In this document: positions 1-10,693 of the stretch, piece after piece | Position numbering within the stretch: position 1 is the stretch's first letter | Layout of the letters: each line of letters opens with the position of its first letter | NCBI RefSeq assembly: GCF_052857255.1 | Contig: NC_135497.1 | Location: forward strand, 547,937,531 to 548,001,530 | Reading direction: 5' to 3' | From: Amblyomma americanum | Lineage: Eukaryota; Arthropoda; Arachnida; Ixodida; Ixodidae | Length of the DNA stretch: 64,000 nucleotides | Notes under the pieces: model-generated | Told to the model about the DNA's origin: nothing | The model's database searches: none | The model's input: the letters and a program-made list of their open reading frames with translations, nothing else | Position numbers and translations under genes: made by a program

Positions 1-1787
1 TGCGGCATCAGATATCTAAATAAATGGACACTGGTGCATGTTATAGTTAAAGAGCCTTTTATTGTAGTTCTTTCCTTTTATTGTATTTGGCACCAAAATA
101 AAAAGATTGCTACTTTTGGCTACTTTTCTAATTGCTCAAAGCCAACAGTGCGGCCCAGCAGTGTTGTGGATGATAATACAGTGAAAGGAGGCGTGCCTGT
201 GATGGGCGTAGGTGTTTTCAGCACTACACGCATGAGTAGAGCACACTGCCTCAAGTGTTACCATTGATGCTAAGAAAACTGTGACACTAAGCTGCATCTC
301 AGTCTTGGCCTTGTCAGGTACATCAGTCAACTGCAAATATCTGCAGAGGATTAGTGTAAAATATGCCCCTGTGATTGGAGCTAACAGAGCAGTGGTCATC
401 AAAAGCTCATGCCTTGCAGACAGGAGCAAATTTTGGGAGACCAACTAGGTGGTAAACAGTTAGGTCAGGTGCCACTCCCTAATAGGTGCAGCACCTGACA
501 TCCCCATCCCAAGGATACGACACTAGAACTAGGAATGTGTGCTATAGGGGCAGATAATCCTCATGCAAAAAAAAAAAAAAAATTTTGAAAGCTACAGCTT
601 TGCGAACAGAGCAACAGCAACCAGTGGCGTGGTGGCTAAGCAGTGCATTCACTGAATCTGCCCATTTCCTCCTGTTGAAAGTTCTGCTTTAGAAAAAATT
701 ATGCCGCCACCGTCTGGAAGATGTTGAAGTGGCGAGCGTTAGCTGTTTGGTAGCGCAGTCTGTAGTCCATGCAATGTATTACCACTTGATTAGGCTACTT
801 TTGCATACCTCACGGCGGCGAGCGGGCACCTACCGCCTTGAGGTTGGATATTTTTGACCAATTTGGGCTGAAAAAGTTTTTCGACTCTTTGGAGGGCCAT
901 TTTTCCTTATCTAAAGGCGGGAGGTGTCCAGTTGCCATGAGGTATGAAATTGTGAGCTGCGGAATGCTGACGTCACAGCCGCCATGTTAAGCCTACCCAT
1001 AACTAAATATTAATCTAATTAATCGTCTTCATAAAAATATTGGTGTATAACATATTCTACTCATTGAGCCCATTACGAATATGCCATTAGTTAGATCTAG
1101 ATGTCATCGGTTAATTATAAGCAATTAAATATCCATATATCTAATTCGTTTTATGATGAATTCATTAATTAGAGTTATAAGCGATTAAACATAGTTGTGT
1201 TACTATTTAATTACGACGTCACAAAATCAGTGACCTCACCAATCAATCACCAATTCGATATACTAATGACATCACCAGTCAATCACCAAGTGGGTTGCAT
1301 ATCGATTTACTATGGGGCCCGCGATCTTGAATTCCTCGGACTTAGAAAATTTCACTCCAAAAAAAGGTGGCAGCAAACCTCAAGAAATCGAGAAACGTGA
1401 TGAATAAGAGCTAACGCTCTTAAAAGCACCAACTAGTACATGCCTGTATACTTGTTCCTGTTTTTAGCTGTCTTCAGCTCTGCTGGATTGGGGTCATTTT
1501 GTGAAGGGCTCATTTTCTACCACAGCACCACCTTTTTTTTTTTATTGGTCTAGGGCTTGCACTTGCAATGTGGACTGTTCAGTTCATGGTATAAACAGTC
1601 TACACGCTTTGTCAAAAACAGTGTTACACTTGTTTGCAAACTGCTGCTCCAGACTTTGTCGTTTCCCTCTCACAAAGTGAAAGGGCTGACATAATGCAAA
1701 TTAAATGTGGAGCTGTGTGCTCTCATATTTTGTAGTGTTCTGATTTGAAGTGAAATAATGTTCATATGATCGTGTGCACCTTTGCAG
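1..1787. other. Intron or upstream sequence, no gene recognised
   Basis: No coding exon is supported here. A 102-codon minus-strand open frame (136-444) contains hydrophobic stretches but has no recognised relative. The region includes a poly-A run near 566-583, an A-box-like string at 632-642 that may be a SINE relic, a hairpin (804-946, listed separately) and a strongly AT-rich block at about 1000-1260. It probably belongs to the intron before the first visible WDR6-like exon. Confidence 0.5.
804..946. repeat. Imperfect hairpin with about 36-bp arms
   Basis: The arm at 804-842 (starting CATACCTCACGGC) is matched in reverse complement by 911-946 (ending GCCATGAGGTATG), around a loop of about 68 bp. 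The arms differ by several substitutions and a short gap. The structure fits a small palindromic MITE remnant. No coding content is seen. Confidence 0.55.
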
Positions 1788-1923
1788 ACTTTTTCGCTAT
1801 CAGTGGGGTGGTTCCCTCGACATCCTGTTGGCAATCCCAGCGGGCCAACACTGCCTGTTTCGAGTCTTGCGCACGCCTTTACCGCTGGCCTCGGACCTTT
1901 CACCACACCTTCGTCAGCAACAA
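1788..1923 (+). CDS. WDR6: WDR6-like gene, internal exon (first visible)
   Basis: This is an internal exon of a WD-repeat gene; WDR6 partners the FTSJ1 methyltransferase in 2'-O-methylation of the tRNA anticodon loop in the cytoplasm. An acceptor (TTTGCAG) precedes 1788 and a donor (GTGAGT) follows 1923. The exon takes one base from a split codon, then 45 open codons, ending in phase 0, which matches the exon at 20009. The peptide contains GQHCLFRVLRTPLPL and ends in RQQQ. Its identity rests mainly on joining in frame to the next exon, where the junction resembles the stretch leading into a late WDR6 blade. Two other frames are also fairly open, so frame choice depends on splice phase. Earlier exons lie left of the window. 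Confidence 0.6.
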
Positions 1924-2581
1924 GTGAGTACCAAGGATTGCACACAAGCCACTGTCCAGTTTTCTCTTGGCACCGTACAACAAATCTTTGGCCTTGATGG
2001 TGCAGTCATAGGCAGGAGGTGGGCGCAGAGCTCAAAACTCTTTGTTGAGCAGACTTCTGCCCGCAGGCAAAAAACAGCTCCATGGCAGCAGTCAGAATTA
2101 GAATGGTCATCGCTGTTGGCCGCCCTGTAGGAAACAAAGAATGTAAAAACAGTTGAGCCCACTTATAACGAACGTGACAGTCACACGTATTCAGTTTATT
2201 ATATCCGATGTTCGTAGTAAGTGGACTCTCCTGATAACAGCTAAAAATACTTTGGCGTCCAAAAAGTAGTGGCGTTATTTCTTATAAAACTACATTATGC
2301 TCACCTACTTGTGGAAAGCAGAGCCTGCGGCCGCTCTGTCCATGCTATCTAGGGCTGGGCAGTCATTTAATCCTCGCCGAGAACCTTGCTGCCAACAATC
2401 AAATTTAGAGATGGGATATAACTAATCGTGGTTGAAGCGTTCATGGCAGGTGGTGGCAGCTCAGCCACATAAATAAGGTTCCTGACAGTAGGGGAGTATT
2501 CGTACTTGGTGTTGTCTTCATCAGAGCATGCTCCTCTGTGATTTTGTGGTTCGCAGGAACGTAGTCATCCGAGGAAACAGC

Positions 2582-3485
2582 TGTGACGACCCCCCATAAT
2601 GCGCAGGTCCACACGGGACGGAGAGGCAAAGAGACACCGTATGGCTCAGTTTAAACAAACAGATATATTCAATAATTATACATGATTATGATTCAGAGGC
2701 TGGGGCGTCCGAGCTTACGTGCCGACGACTTCATGGGGACGATGGAGGGGCTCCGGAGTTGACCTCGAACGGTTGCTGGCAGAAGCTGCACGCCGTCGGG
2801 CTTCGGCGCTGAAGGCCCCCTTGGCGAACGATGTCATCCTGAGTGTTGTTTCTTAAGTACTCCTTGTCGATTTTTATATCCTCTTATCCCCACATTCCCT
2901 AGGGTGAGGACGCCCGCGCCGGAGTGGGAGGGGCCTAGGGCTTTCACTTGGGCGCACAAACACACCACCGCACTTATGGTCTCGCCCCCGTCACGTGTTG
3001 AGTCCGAGGGAAAGAAGGTTGTCGTCGAGGTAGCGTCGGCTGTAGTAGACGGTCTCTGGCCCGCTGACGGTTCCCGCAGGTCACCGACCTCCGTTCTCCA
3101 TCAAATGACACTCGCCACTTAAGGCCAGAACGCGAGGTCACTAAAAGGCCGGGAAAGTGGTCCCTTGTCCTGGGATGTGCTCGGGAGGGTTGATTGATGA
3201 TGCCCGCCGTCTTGCCACGGGGCTAGGCCCGCCGAAACGAGGCCCTTTGTCCCTGGCACGGCCACGGCAGTTGGGGAAGATAATGCCCGTCTCCCCGCGG
3301 CGGCGGCGGCGGCGTTCGACACGTGCCGACTCTATGGAAAGGGGGTCCGGTTGTGCTTAAACCCCTTCGTTTTGGTCGTTCACTCTCAACGAGTATGGCT
3401 CGGTAATTGATGATGCCCGCCGTCTTGTCAAGGGGCCAGGCCCGCCGAAACGAGGCCTTTCGTAGCACACACAAGGAACGTCACA
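2582..3485. mobile_element. Probable solo LTR (904 bp) with 4-bp duplication
   Basis: The segment begins TGTGACG and ends CGTCACA, a 7-bp perfect inverted terminus of the TG...CA type. It is flanked on both sides by CAGC (2578-2581 and 3486-3489), a likely target-site duplication. It is GC-rich, unlike its surroundings, and has no coding capacity. On the minus strand a TATA-like string lies at about 2870-2890, which would place U3 to the right. No second copy or internal retroelement region exists nearby, so a solo LTR is favoured; a TIR element is the alternative. It contains a 52-bp internal direct repeat. Confidence 0.55.
3191..3461. repeat. 52-bp direct repeat inside the solo LTR
   Basis: A segment starting ATTGATGATGCCCGCCGTCT at about 3192-3244 recurs at about 3408-3461. 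The two differ at only a few positions (for example CCACGGGGCTAGG versus TCAAGGGGCCAGG). A CGG-rich run (3298-3313) lies between them. This looks like tandem amplification of a U3 segment, such as an enhancer block. Confidence 0.7.
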
Positions 3486-4287
3486 CAGCTATACATCTAT
3501 ATATCAACAAAGCGTTGCCACAAATCTACGTGCTTCTAATCACGTATGTTTTCGAGCTCCACCTGTCGTTCCGGGGCTCATGCAGAGAAGAAAGTAGCAC
3601 GGCACTCGTGGTACAGAGTGCATCAGCTGCACTGACTGCTGTATGACGCTGCCTGCAATATGGTAGCAGCCTAAAAGATGGAGCCGACTAGGCAGGCAGT
3701 GCGTACCACGTGACCAGCATGGCCAGCAAGGCTTTAGAAATTCTCAAATCGCTGCTGTTAGTTGATGCACGACCATGGTCAGTAGCTTCACTTTTGACGA
3801 TGCCCCTGTCTTGCGCACCATGCTTCTTCCACTTGGGATGCTTTGCCCAGCTGGCGAACATGCAGGCAATGATTGCCCTTGTACGCCATTGACGTAAGCT
3901 TGGAGTGCGGTTACTTACTGTTTTAATAGAGACTTATAGCATACTGTTACCGTGTTGCCGGGCACCAGACTTCCCACTTAGCGCTGCGCACGGCAGTTCC
4001 ACCTTTTTATTGCATTTTTGGATCAACGTGTTCTTCCCCGGCCAATGTCGTGAAGGTTGAGAGGTGCACTTTCATCTCCACACTTACTGGAAGCACGACC
4101 TCTTCATCTTCAGGGGTAGTTCACGGTGCCACGTCGTTCACTATATCTCAATGGTGTGGCCAAAGTTGTTCGTTGTATCTGTGACAAATTGCCATTGCCC
4201 TTATGCATACTTTGACAGTAGCACCACACCTATTCATTATAAGCGAGCGTTTGTTATATCTGCGGCCGTTACATGTGGGCTCGACTC

Positions 4288-6021
4288 TAGCATCGTTCAT
4301 TAGCATACATACCTAATAGGTCTTCAAGCGCAAAACAAACACAAGTTCATAAAACGTGCTCTCCTGAATGCTACCCTGAATGCTATCACTAGAGAGTAAA
4401 GTAAATGGCACGTGACACGTGCGCAGTTGTTATGGTTGCTGTGATTATTGGAGGAAGGTTAAAAGTGGAGCACGTACCACTGTCTCATTGAGGACACTTT
4501 TGCTGCACTGCAGGACTTGGGGGAGGGAGAAAAAGTTAGAGGCAAGGGGCGTGGAGTAAGGTGCAAGGAACCAACGCACAATTTCGGCGCACAGTAAGAG
4601 CCATGCGGATGGAAGCCAGAGAAACACACAGCAGCACCATTCAGTGCCCTAAACGCATGCACTTGGACTTGGTTGGCTGGCTGATGTGTAGTGTTAGCTG
4701 CCTTCGCTGCGGGCTGACACGAAGCTCGAGAAAGCGAAACAGAAGCTTAGTGGTTGGACTATTTTTGGAGACGGATAACCTTCATCTCATTCATGTTTTT
4801 CCATTTTAGAGTGCTCGCGTGCAAACCAGCTTTGCAGAAAGCTAAAACTCCATTTCAAGGCCACTGCTTGCACATGCTACTGTGCTCCCTGCACTGCAGC
4901 ATTGATAATCATGTTCAGTGCAAAGCGTGAGGAACCAGTATGCATTGTGCACGTCCATGAATATTTCGGCTTTGGGCTCCCGTGACAATGGCAGTAATAG
5001 GTGAAGCTCTTTGCTGACAATCGCAAAGATGTCTACTCACAGGTTATCGCTTCTTGCCGCCATGGAATTCATTTGACTCTCCTAGAACATGCAATGGCCT
5101 TTCATATTGCTGGGCTCATGTGCCTAAGGTCAATCTTTGAAGCTTCGGTGGTGAATTCATCAACAGTAAGAGTCTTGCAAGGTAGACCTCAAAAAGTTTC
5201 CCATTTTTGCGTTTTAAACCTTTTATTCTTCAGGATGAATTGGTGGGCTAGTTTTTACACATACCAAATGATTCCCAGCGCACATGAAAGAGACATAGAC
5301 TGACAGAAAACACACCACAAAACACCTTTTCTTCTTGGCCATGTTTTGACCTGCACGTCAAAAAAGGCGCATCATTTCTTCAGCATACATGTCGGCTGTT
5401 TCTTCATTGTTCGATCCTATATTGCCCCTTTCCTCATGCAGACACTCGGAAGGGTCTTCAAGAGCTCATTTTAAGTAGTCCTGAGGGAGGCCTGGTTGTT
5501 TTCGTATGATGTTCCAGCTGGCCCGCCCAGTGTAAAGAGGGCGTTTCACCTTACAACCTCTTGAACACAACCACATACTCAAATCTTGAGCTGTTCTGGG
5601 TCATCACCACGCTGCAGGTTGACCAGCATGGTTGTGAGAGGCAGAGTCAGGGTCAAATGCAGTGCATCTTGTGATGTAGGTGTCATGGCTTCTACCATAT
5701 TAAGTGCTGGTGAGGCAGCTTGCAAGGTTTTTGCACTTTCACCAAATGTTGTCACGTGATGCAGTCATAGATGACCGGCTAGTGCACAGCTGAAGCCGTT
5801 TGTTGGGTGAACTTGTAACCATAAGCACTCGGTGGTCTACAGTCAGTGGGATCACAATGGCCATTGCTCTCAGCCACGTTCTATCACTGTGAAAGCTCGT
5901 TAATTACAAAACTTTATTAATCTCAGTTTCTGGATAATTCAGACTGTGCGACGGTCCATCCATGCTCCATTAGAGCTCATTAATTCAAATATAAATTGTT
6001 TCCACCACCCATATTTCCAAC
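4288..6021. other. Intron sequence, nothing recognised
   Basis: No exon, RNA gene or bounded element was found here. Open frames are short and show no family resemblance. The part from 5900 to 6010 has pogo-like phrases (GCTCGTTAATT, GAGCTCATTAATT) that may be a relic end, but no matching partner was located. Confidence 0.5.
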
Positions 6022-6479
6022 TACAATAGAATTGCGGTGATACGAATCTGATGGGGTCGCGAAAAAATTCTTATCAGCCGAATTTTTGTATTATCCAAAC
6101 AAACAAAATTCGTATGCAGAACCATGAAAAATGCATTCACACAGATCTGTTTACGGCTGACAGGATTTATTCACTGCTGTGCGGCCACAGCTCGCCACTC
6201 GCGATGCGTACCGCACGATTGGCAATCGCGGCTTTGGCGATGTGCGGGCCGCGCACCACCGCTCACTGCGCGCACTGTGTATCGCGCGATTGGCGATTGC
6301 AATGTCGGTGATGTGCGGTCGCGGCTCGTGCGTTTGTATTACCATAGAGGTGAGGGAAGGTTCGGAATATCCGAAATTCTGCACATCATGCACAATGCAC
6401 TCTGGCCGGGGAGTTTCGTGAATTCGTATCGTGGCAAATATCGTATCAACCGGGTTCGTATCACCGAGATTCCATTGTA
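6022..6479. mobile_element. 458-bp MITE with TA ends
   Basis: The left end TACAATAGAATTGCGGTGAT (from 6022) is matched in reverse complement by the right end, which closes ATCACCGAGATTCCATTGTA at 6479; 23 of 27 compared positions agree. Both ends include TA, as expected for pogo/Tc1-type insertion. The interior holds two imperfect copies of a GC-rich segment of about 75 bp. No transposase is present. Short open frames inside are not supported as genes. Confidence 0.7.
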
Positions 6480-7326
6480 TATACGCACCACTGGGCCTAA
6501 CCGCCACGAGCTCACGGCCAGCCGAGCAATGCTCCACTGACGCTTTGCTGCCTCTTTGAAGTAGATGTGGAGGGGGCAAAAGCAGCGTGCGAAAACGGAG
6601 AGGATAGGTGAAAGGGGGAGCTTTTTCTCCGTGTTGATAAGAGCGACCAGTGATGTGACCTCCAAAATTTGTACCAGACTGTTGATAACGGTGCTCTCGA
6701 AGGCTTCAGTAGCTTGCTGTGTCAGCTTTTGTTGTTGCACGCTGCACAACGCGACCACTGCCGAGATGCAGCAGATCAGGTGCATCACAGTGTCACCGGG
6801 GTGTCCACGAAATGACCAAATTGGAGCTTTCACTGAATATAGTCTCTGCAAACTTAACCAGGTTGACTCTACTGCTGATATTTGCTGAGTGCCCTCTGCA
6901 TCATGTTCTATGCAATTGGTTGCAGCAGTCGCCCTGAGTCGAGCCTACAATTACAGCACCAGAACGCCTAAAGAGAAGATTGAAACCATGTGTGAGGTCA
7001 ATGCCGGTCCGTTATCGAAACAGGATGTCAACAAAAATCATGCTCATTAGTTTAGTGGTTTGTGACTCGGGGTTGGAAGACTAGAAAATTGGGCAGCATG
7101 CAACTCTCCTGCAGCATTCCTAAGTGGTTGCACAACTTCCTCAACTTGCAAGTAAAAATGACAGCCACAGGATGGCTGCGTGCTCTTTGGATTCGGTGTG
7201 GCCCTCCGCTGCGCAAGTTGGGAGACGCTGAATGCTACCCGTCTCTTTTTCAGTTTTGAAGGCAAATAGAAGGCCTTCAGCTATGTTCGGCCTTTAGAAC
7301 AGAATGTGTTGGCCATTTTTTTTTAT
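6480..7326. other. Intron sequence, nothing recognised
   Basis: No supported feature was found. The last bases (7319-7326) are the left copy of the target-site duplication of hAT-A copy 1. Confidence 0.5.
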
Positions 7327-8751
7327 TAGGGGTGTGCGAATATTGAAATTTTCTAATACAAACCGAATATGAATAAAAAAAAGAAAAAATGGCTTCGAAT
7401 ATCGAATATCTGTTCAGCAAGAAAAATGTATTTCAGAAAAAGATTAACAGGCATCATGTTTCTGCCCTTATTTTTCTGCTTTCAAAATAGTGTTGATATT
7501 TGCAACTGAAATGAACAAAGCTGGACTGACTCAGCAAAAAACATGATACTACTTGATTGGACATCATAACAGTATGCAACCTGTAATGTGCGCATGCAAA
7601 ATTAAATCCATGAAACGACACATGACTGCAGCAACTAAAAACAACATAGTGGCTAGTAAAACCTTTTTAATTCGGATTTTAAGGAACCAGAAGAAATGCC
7701 CAGATTATCTGAATTTCAATTCGTGAAATTCTCTGCGCCCCTGAAAGAAAACCAAAAAAATGCCGAAAATGCGAAAATGTGGTCAAGCCTTGTAAAGAGG
7801 GTCCATCACACAAATACCGAATGCTCGTGACAACTGTGCAGTTTTGGCGTTCTAGGCGAGCATCGCAGATGTAAGCGAGGGGAATGCACATTGGTGCCGG
7901 AAAGGTCAGACTGCTTTTAAAAAGGAAAATAAAGTGACTGGCGATGCGCCTGTCGGCGTGTGAAAGCGGCGCGGGGATGGGTTCGGACGACTAGAAAATT
8001 TGCTGGCCGATAGCTGCTGTCACCGTGGGTTAGCGACAATGCTCAGAAGCCGAAGCTACACGGGCAAGCTATTTTGTGCCTAGCGACAGGAGCCCTTCTA
8101 GTGTCGTCATGCCTGCTGTTGAGCGCATTTAAGAGGTGCGCGGGTTACAATGCACCGTGCAAATGTGCAGGATTTTTACATGATCGCTTGCCCTGCTGTG
8201 GCATCTCGACTCGTCCCTTCGGGAGCCTTATGCAAAGTTTCACAAGTGGGCTTTCCCGCATATCATGGTTTACCAAAATGAGATGGTAGAGCTCACGGTT
8301 AGATAGTTATGAACGCGACAAGATGAATGCCTTGGGTGTGACGTTAAGTATGCAACACATTATAGAAGGATCAAAGAAAAAACAATATTTTCTCGTTGTA
8401 ATTGTTCGAAACAGGTGGTCGGCCATCTTGTGCACGTTTATGTCATATGTGGGAAATCCCACCTGCGGAATTTCGCACGAGGTCAGCATCAAAATGCAAT
8501 CAGTTCACACGATAAATGCCGGAGAAGAAAGCGAAGAGGATGCATTTGCATTGTTTTCCTGGGACTTTAAACTCGATCTTCGAATAATTTGCCCAGATAT
8601 TGTGGTTTTGTCGTGGTCAAACTTATGAAAGTCGACACAGTATGCGATTGCTAGAAAATATTCGAAAAGTTTCGAATATTTGCTAATTTTTGAATATCAA
8701 TTTCTTGGTTACAAATATGAACCAAACATCAAACATATTGCCATGAATCTT

Positions 8752-9100
8752 TGTACTGTTTGTTTATTCTTCAAAGCTGCCAGCACACGGCTTTATATTG
8801 GTTTGTTTGTGATGCAAGACATGACCAGATTTATCTCGATTGATCACATCCAGGCGAGCTGACTCTATGTTGTTCCAGAATGTTCTAGTAACTTTGCACG
8901 CCGTATCTCTAAACTTCACTGTAAGCTTTAAATTGAGCACAGCTGACAGCGGCGGTCATTCTGTTCGACGACCGCCGAGCACGCTTGTCGCTTCGCCGCC
9001 GCCGAGTGATTCAGTCCATTGTGGGCACAAGTCAGCCTAGAAAAGAGTTTCATTCAGAAGCCCTTTTCACTCTCTTCCTGCACGCCGGACTGCCGTCACA
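8752..9100 (+). repeat. Gypsy 5' LTR
   Basis: This aligns by eye with 14148-14496: shared stretches include TTCTTCAAAGCTGCC, GTTGTTCCAGAATGTT and the end CCGTCACA. The left border is uncertain by several bases. The 3' edge is well placed because both copies end CCGTCACA. Confidence 0.8.
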
Positions 9101-9107
9101 TGATATT

Positions 9108-9123
9108 TGGTGGAGATGCTGGG
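9108..9123 (+). other. Possible tRNA primer-binding site
   Basis: TGGTGGAGATGCTGGG starts 8 bases after the 5' LTR and opens with the TGG expected to pair with a tRNA CCA end. The matching tRNA was not identified. Confidence 0.4.
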
Positions 9124-9312
9124 TGACCGTTCATGTACAGGACACCACCTGTAAGCCATGACGCCAGCCCTGTGCACTTCACACCAGAGGACATATCACC
9201 AGTTCACTGAGCCAGCCAACGTCTCCAAGGGGCTCAACCTGAGTTCAAGACCCTGCCGGACCGCACCCGACAGCGAAAAAACGTTGCTACGAGCATCACA
9301 ACCTCACCACAG

Positions 9313-10680
9313 ATGTCGACCCCGATCATCCTGCCGCAGCTGCGGGTGCTGCCAACTTTCAGTAGATCCCTAGGCGAAGACCCCGAAGAATGGTTGGACC
9401 AATTTGAGCGCGTGTCATCATTCAACAAGTGGGATGATGCGGCCAAACTCCGGCACAGTCTTTTTCGCACTGGAGGGCTCAGCACGTACGTGGTATGAAA
9501 ACCACGAGTCTTCGCTAACGACATGAGAGCTATTCAAGAAGGAACTCTTGAAGGTATTCACCAGTGTCGTGAGGAAAGAAAGAGCTGAACGACTCCTGGA
9601 GTCCAGGATACAGCTTCCAAAGGAGCCCATCCACGGTTACGTCGAAGAAATGAAGTGCCTCTTTCGTCGCCCGACTCTGAGATGACGGACGAAAAGAAAC
9701 TTCAGTTTTTAATGCACGGTGTAAAAGAACAACTCTTTGCAAGCTTCATCCGCCAGCTGCCAAAAACCGTCGAGGAATTCATGCAAGAAGCCTGCATGAT
9801 CAAGAAGACCCTTCACGTCCGGACTCGGCAGTACAATCGTCCTGCTTATGTCTGTGCAATTAGTCTGGACACACTGACCACTACCAGCAACAACTTGCAG
9901 GAAGTTATCCATGAAATCGTCCGCAAGGAGCCACGACGACTGTAGCCAACTTCTCTACAGCCTCAAGTAACGATCCTCATGGATGTGGTATGAGAACTGC
10001 AACAGGCACTTGGCACCGCGACTCCGGCGACCACAGAACCCCAGGCCATGACTTACACCACCGCGATGCGCAGGCAAAGGCGTTCTCCCACTCAGCGCCA
10101 GGAGCCGTATACACCGCTTTAAAGATACCATTCGCCGACTCACCCAACTCAGTTGCAAGCTCACCCAAGAAAAGCCGGCCTCTGGAGGACCTCAGACCAG
10201 CGCCGCCCACTCTGCTTCCATTGCGGCGAACCCAGCCACATCCTTTGGCACTGTCCCTACAAAAGAATGGGCTTTGGGCTTGCGTGGCTTCTCAGTTGAT
10301 GCCCCACGACCAAAGACCGCGGGACATCAACGAGTACCTGCGCCGAGAGGAGTGCGTGTCATCGAGCCGTCTCTCCCGCTCACCATCACCGTCCACGCCT
10401 CATTTTGTGTCGCCAGGATGCAGCTACGCAATGGTTCTTCGCGAAAGGTCCCCCAGCCCCCACAGGGGAAATTAAAGAAAGCAACGTTTGGAGGTGAAGT
10501 TGCTCACGAGCGAAATGACGGAGATCCTCCGCCGACCACTCCGCATGAAGACACTGCATCCACTACGCTGATGCCACACACAAACCCTTGCTCAACCATG
10601 AAGCGACCGGACTTCAAAATGACTCCTCCACTCAGAAAAGCCCTGACAACCCATCCTGCCCTCAATTCACATGCCTGACA
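9313..10680 (+). pseudogene. Gypsy gag pseudogene with zinc knuckle
   Basis: The capsid-like part begins near ATG 9313, with EDPEEWLDQFERVSSFNKWD near the N-terminus, the usual Gypsy gag opening. The frame breaks at about 9498 and again near 9680-9950, continuing in other frames. A CCHC zinc knuckle (C-x2-C-x4-H-x4-C, reading CFHCGEPSHILWHC) lies at 10213-10254; such knuckles bind the element's RNA during particle assembly. Multiple frame changes show that it is not functional. The exact 3' end against protease is not resolved. Confidence 0.75.
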
Positions 10681-10693
10681 AAGTCGTGAACCG

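Larger units (their letters stand above)
2150..4287. mobile_element. Non-autonomous Tigger/pogo-like element
   Basis: The left end starts at 2150 with CAGTTGAGCCCACTTATAAC. The right end (near 4264-4287) is its inverted copy, ending GGGCTCGACTC before a TA dinucleotide; 19 of 24 compared positions match. No transposase is recognised inside. The element carries the 904-bp LTR-like insertion at 2582-3485, leaving about 1.2 kb of its own. The terminal sequence style (CAGTTGA..., TA flank at one side) suggests a derivative mobilised by a pogo/Tigger transposase. A clear TA duplication on the left is not visible. Confidence 0.55.

Noticed and set aside
136..444. 102-codon minus-strand frame with hydrophobic stretches
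   Set aside because: It could be a membrane-protein exon, but no family, splice context or partner exon could be identified.
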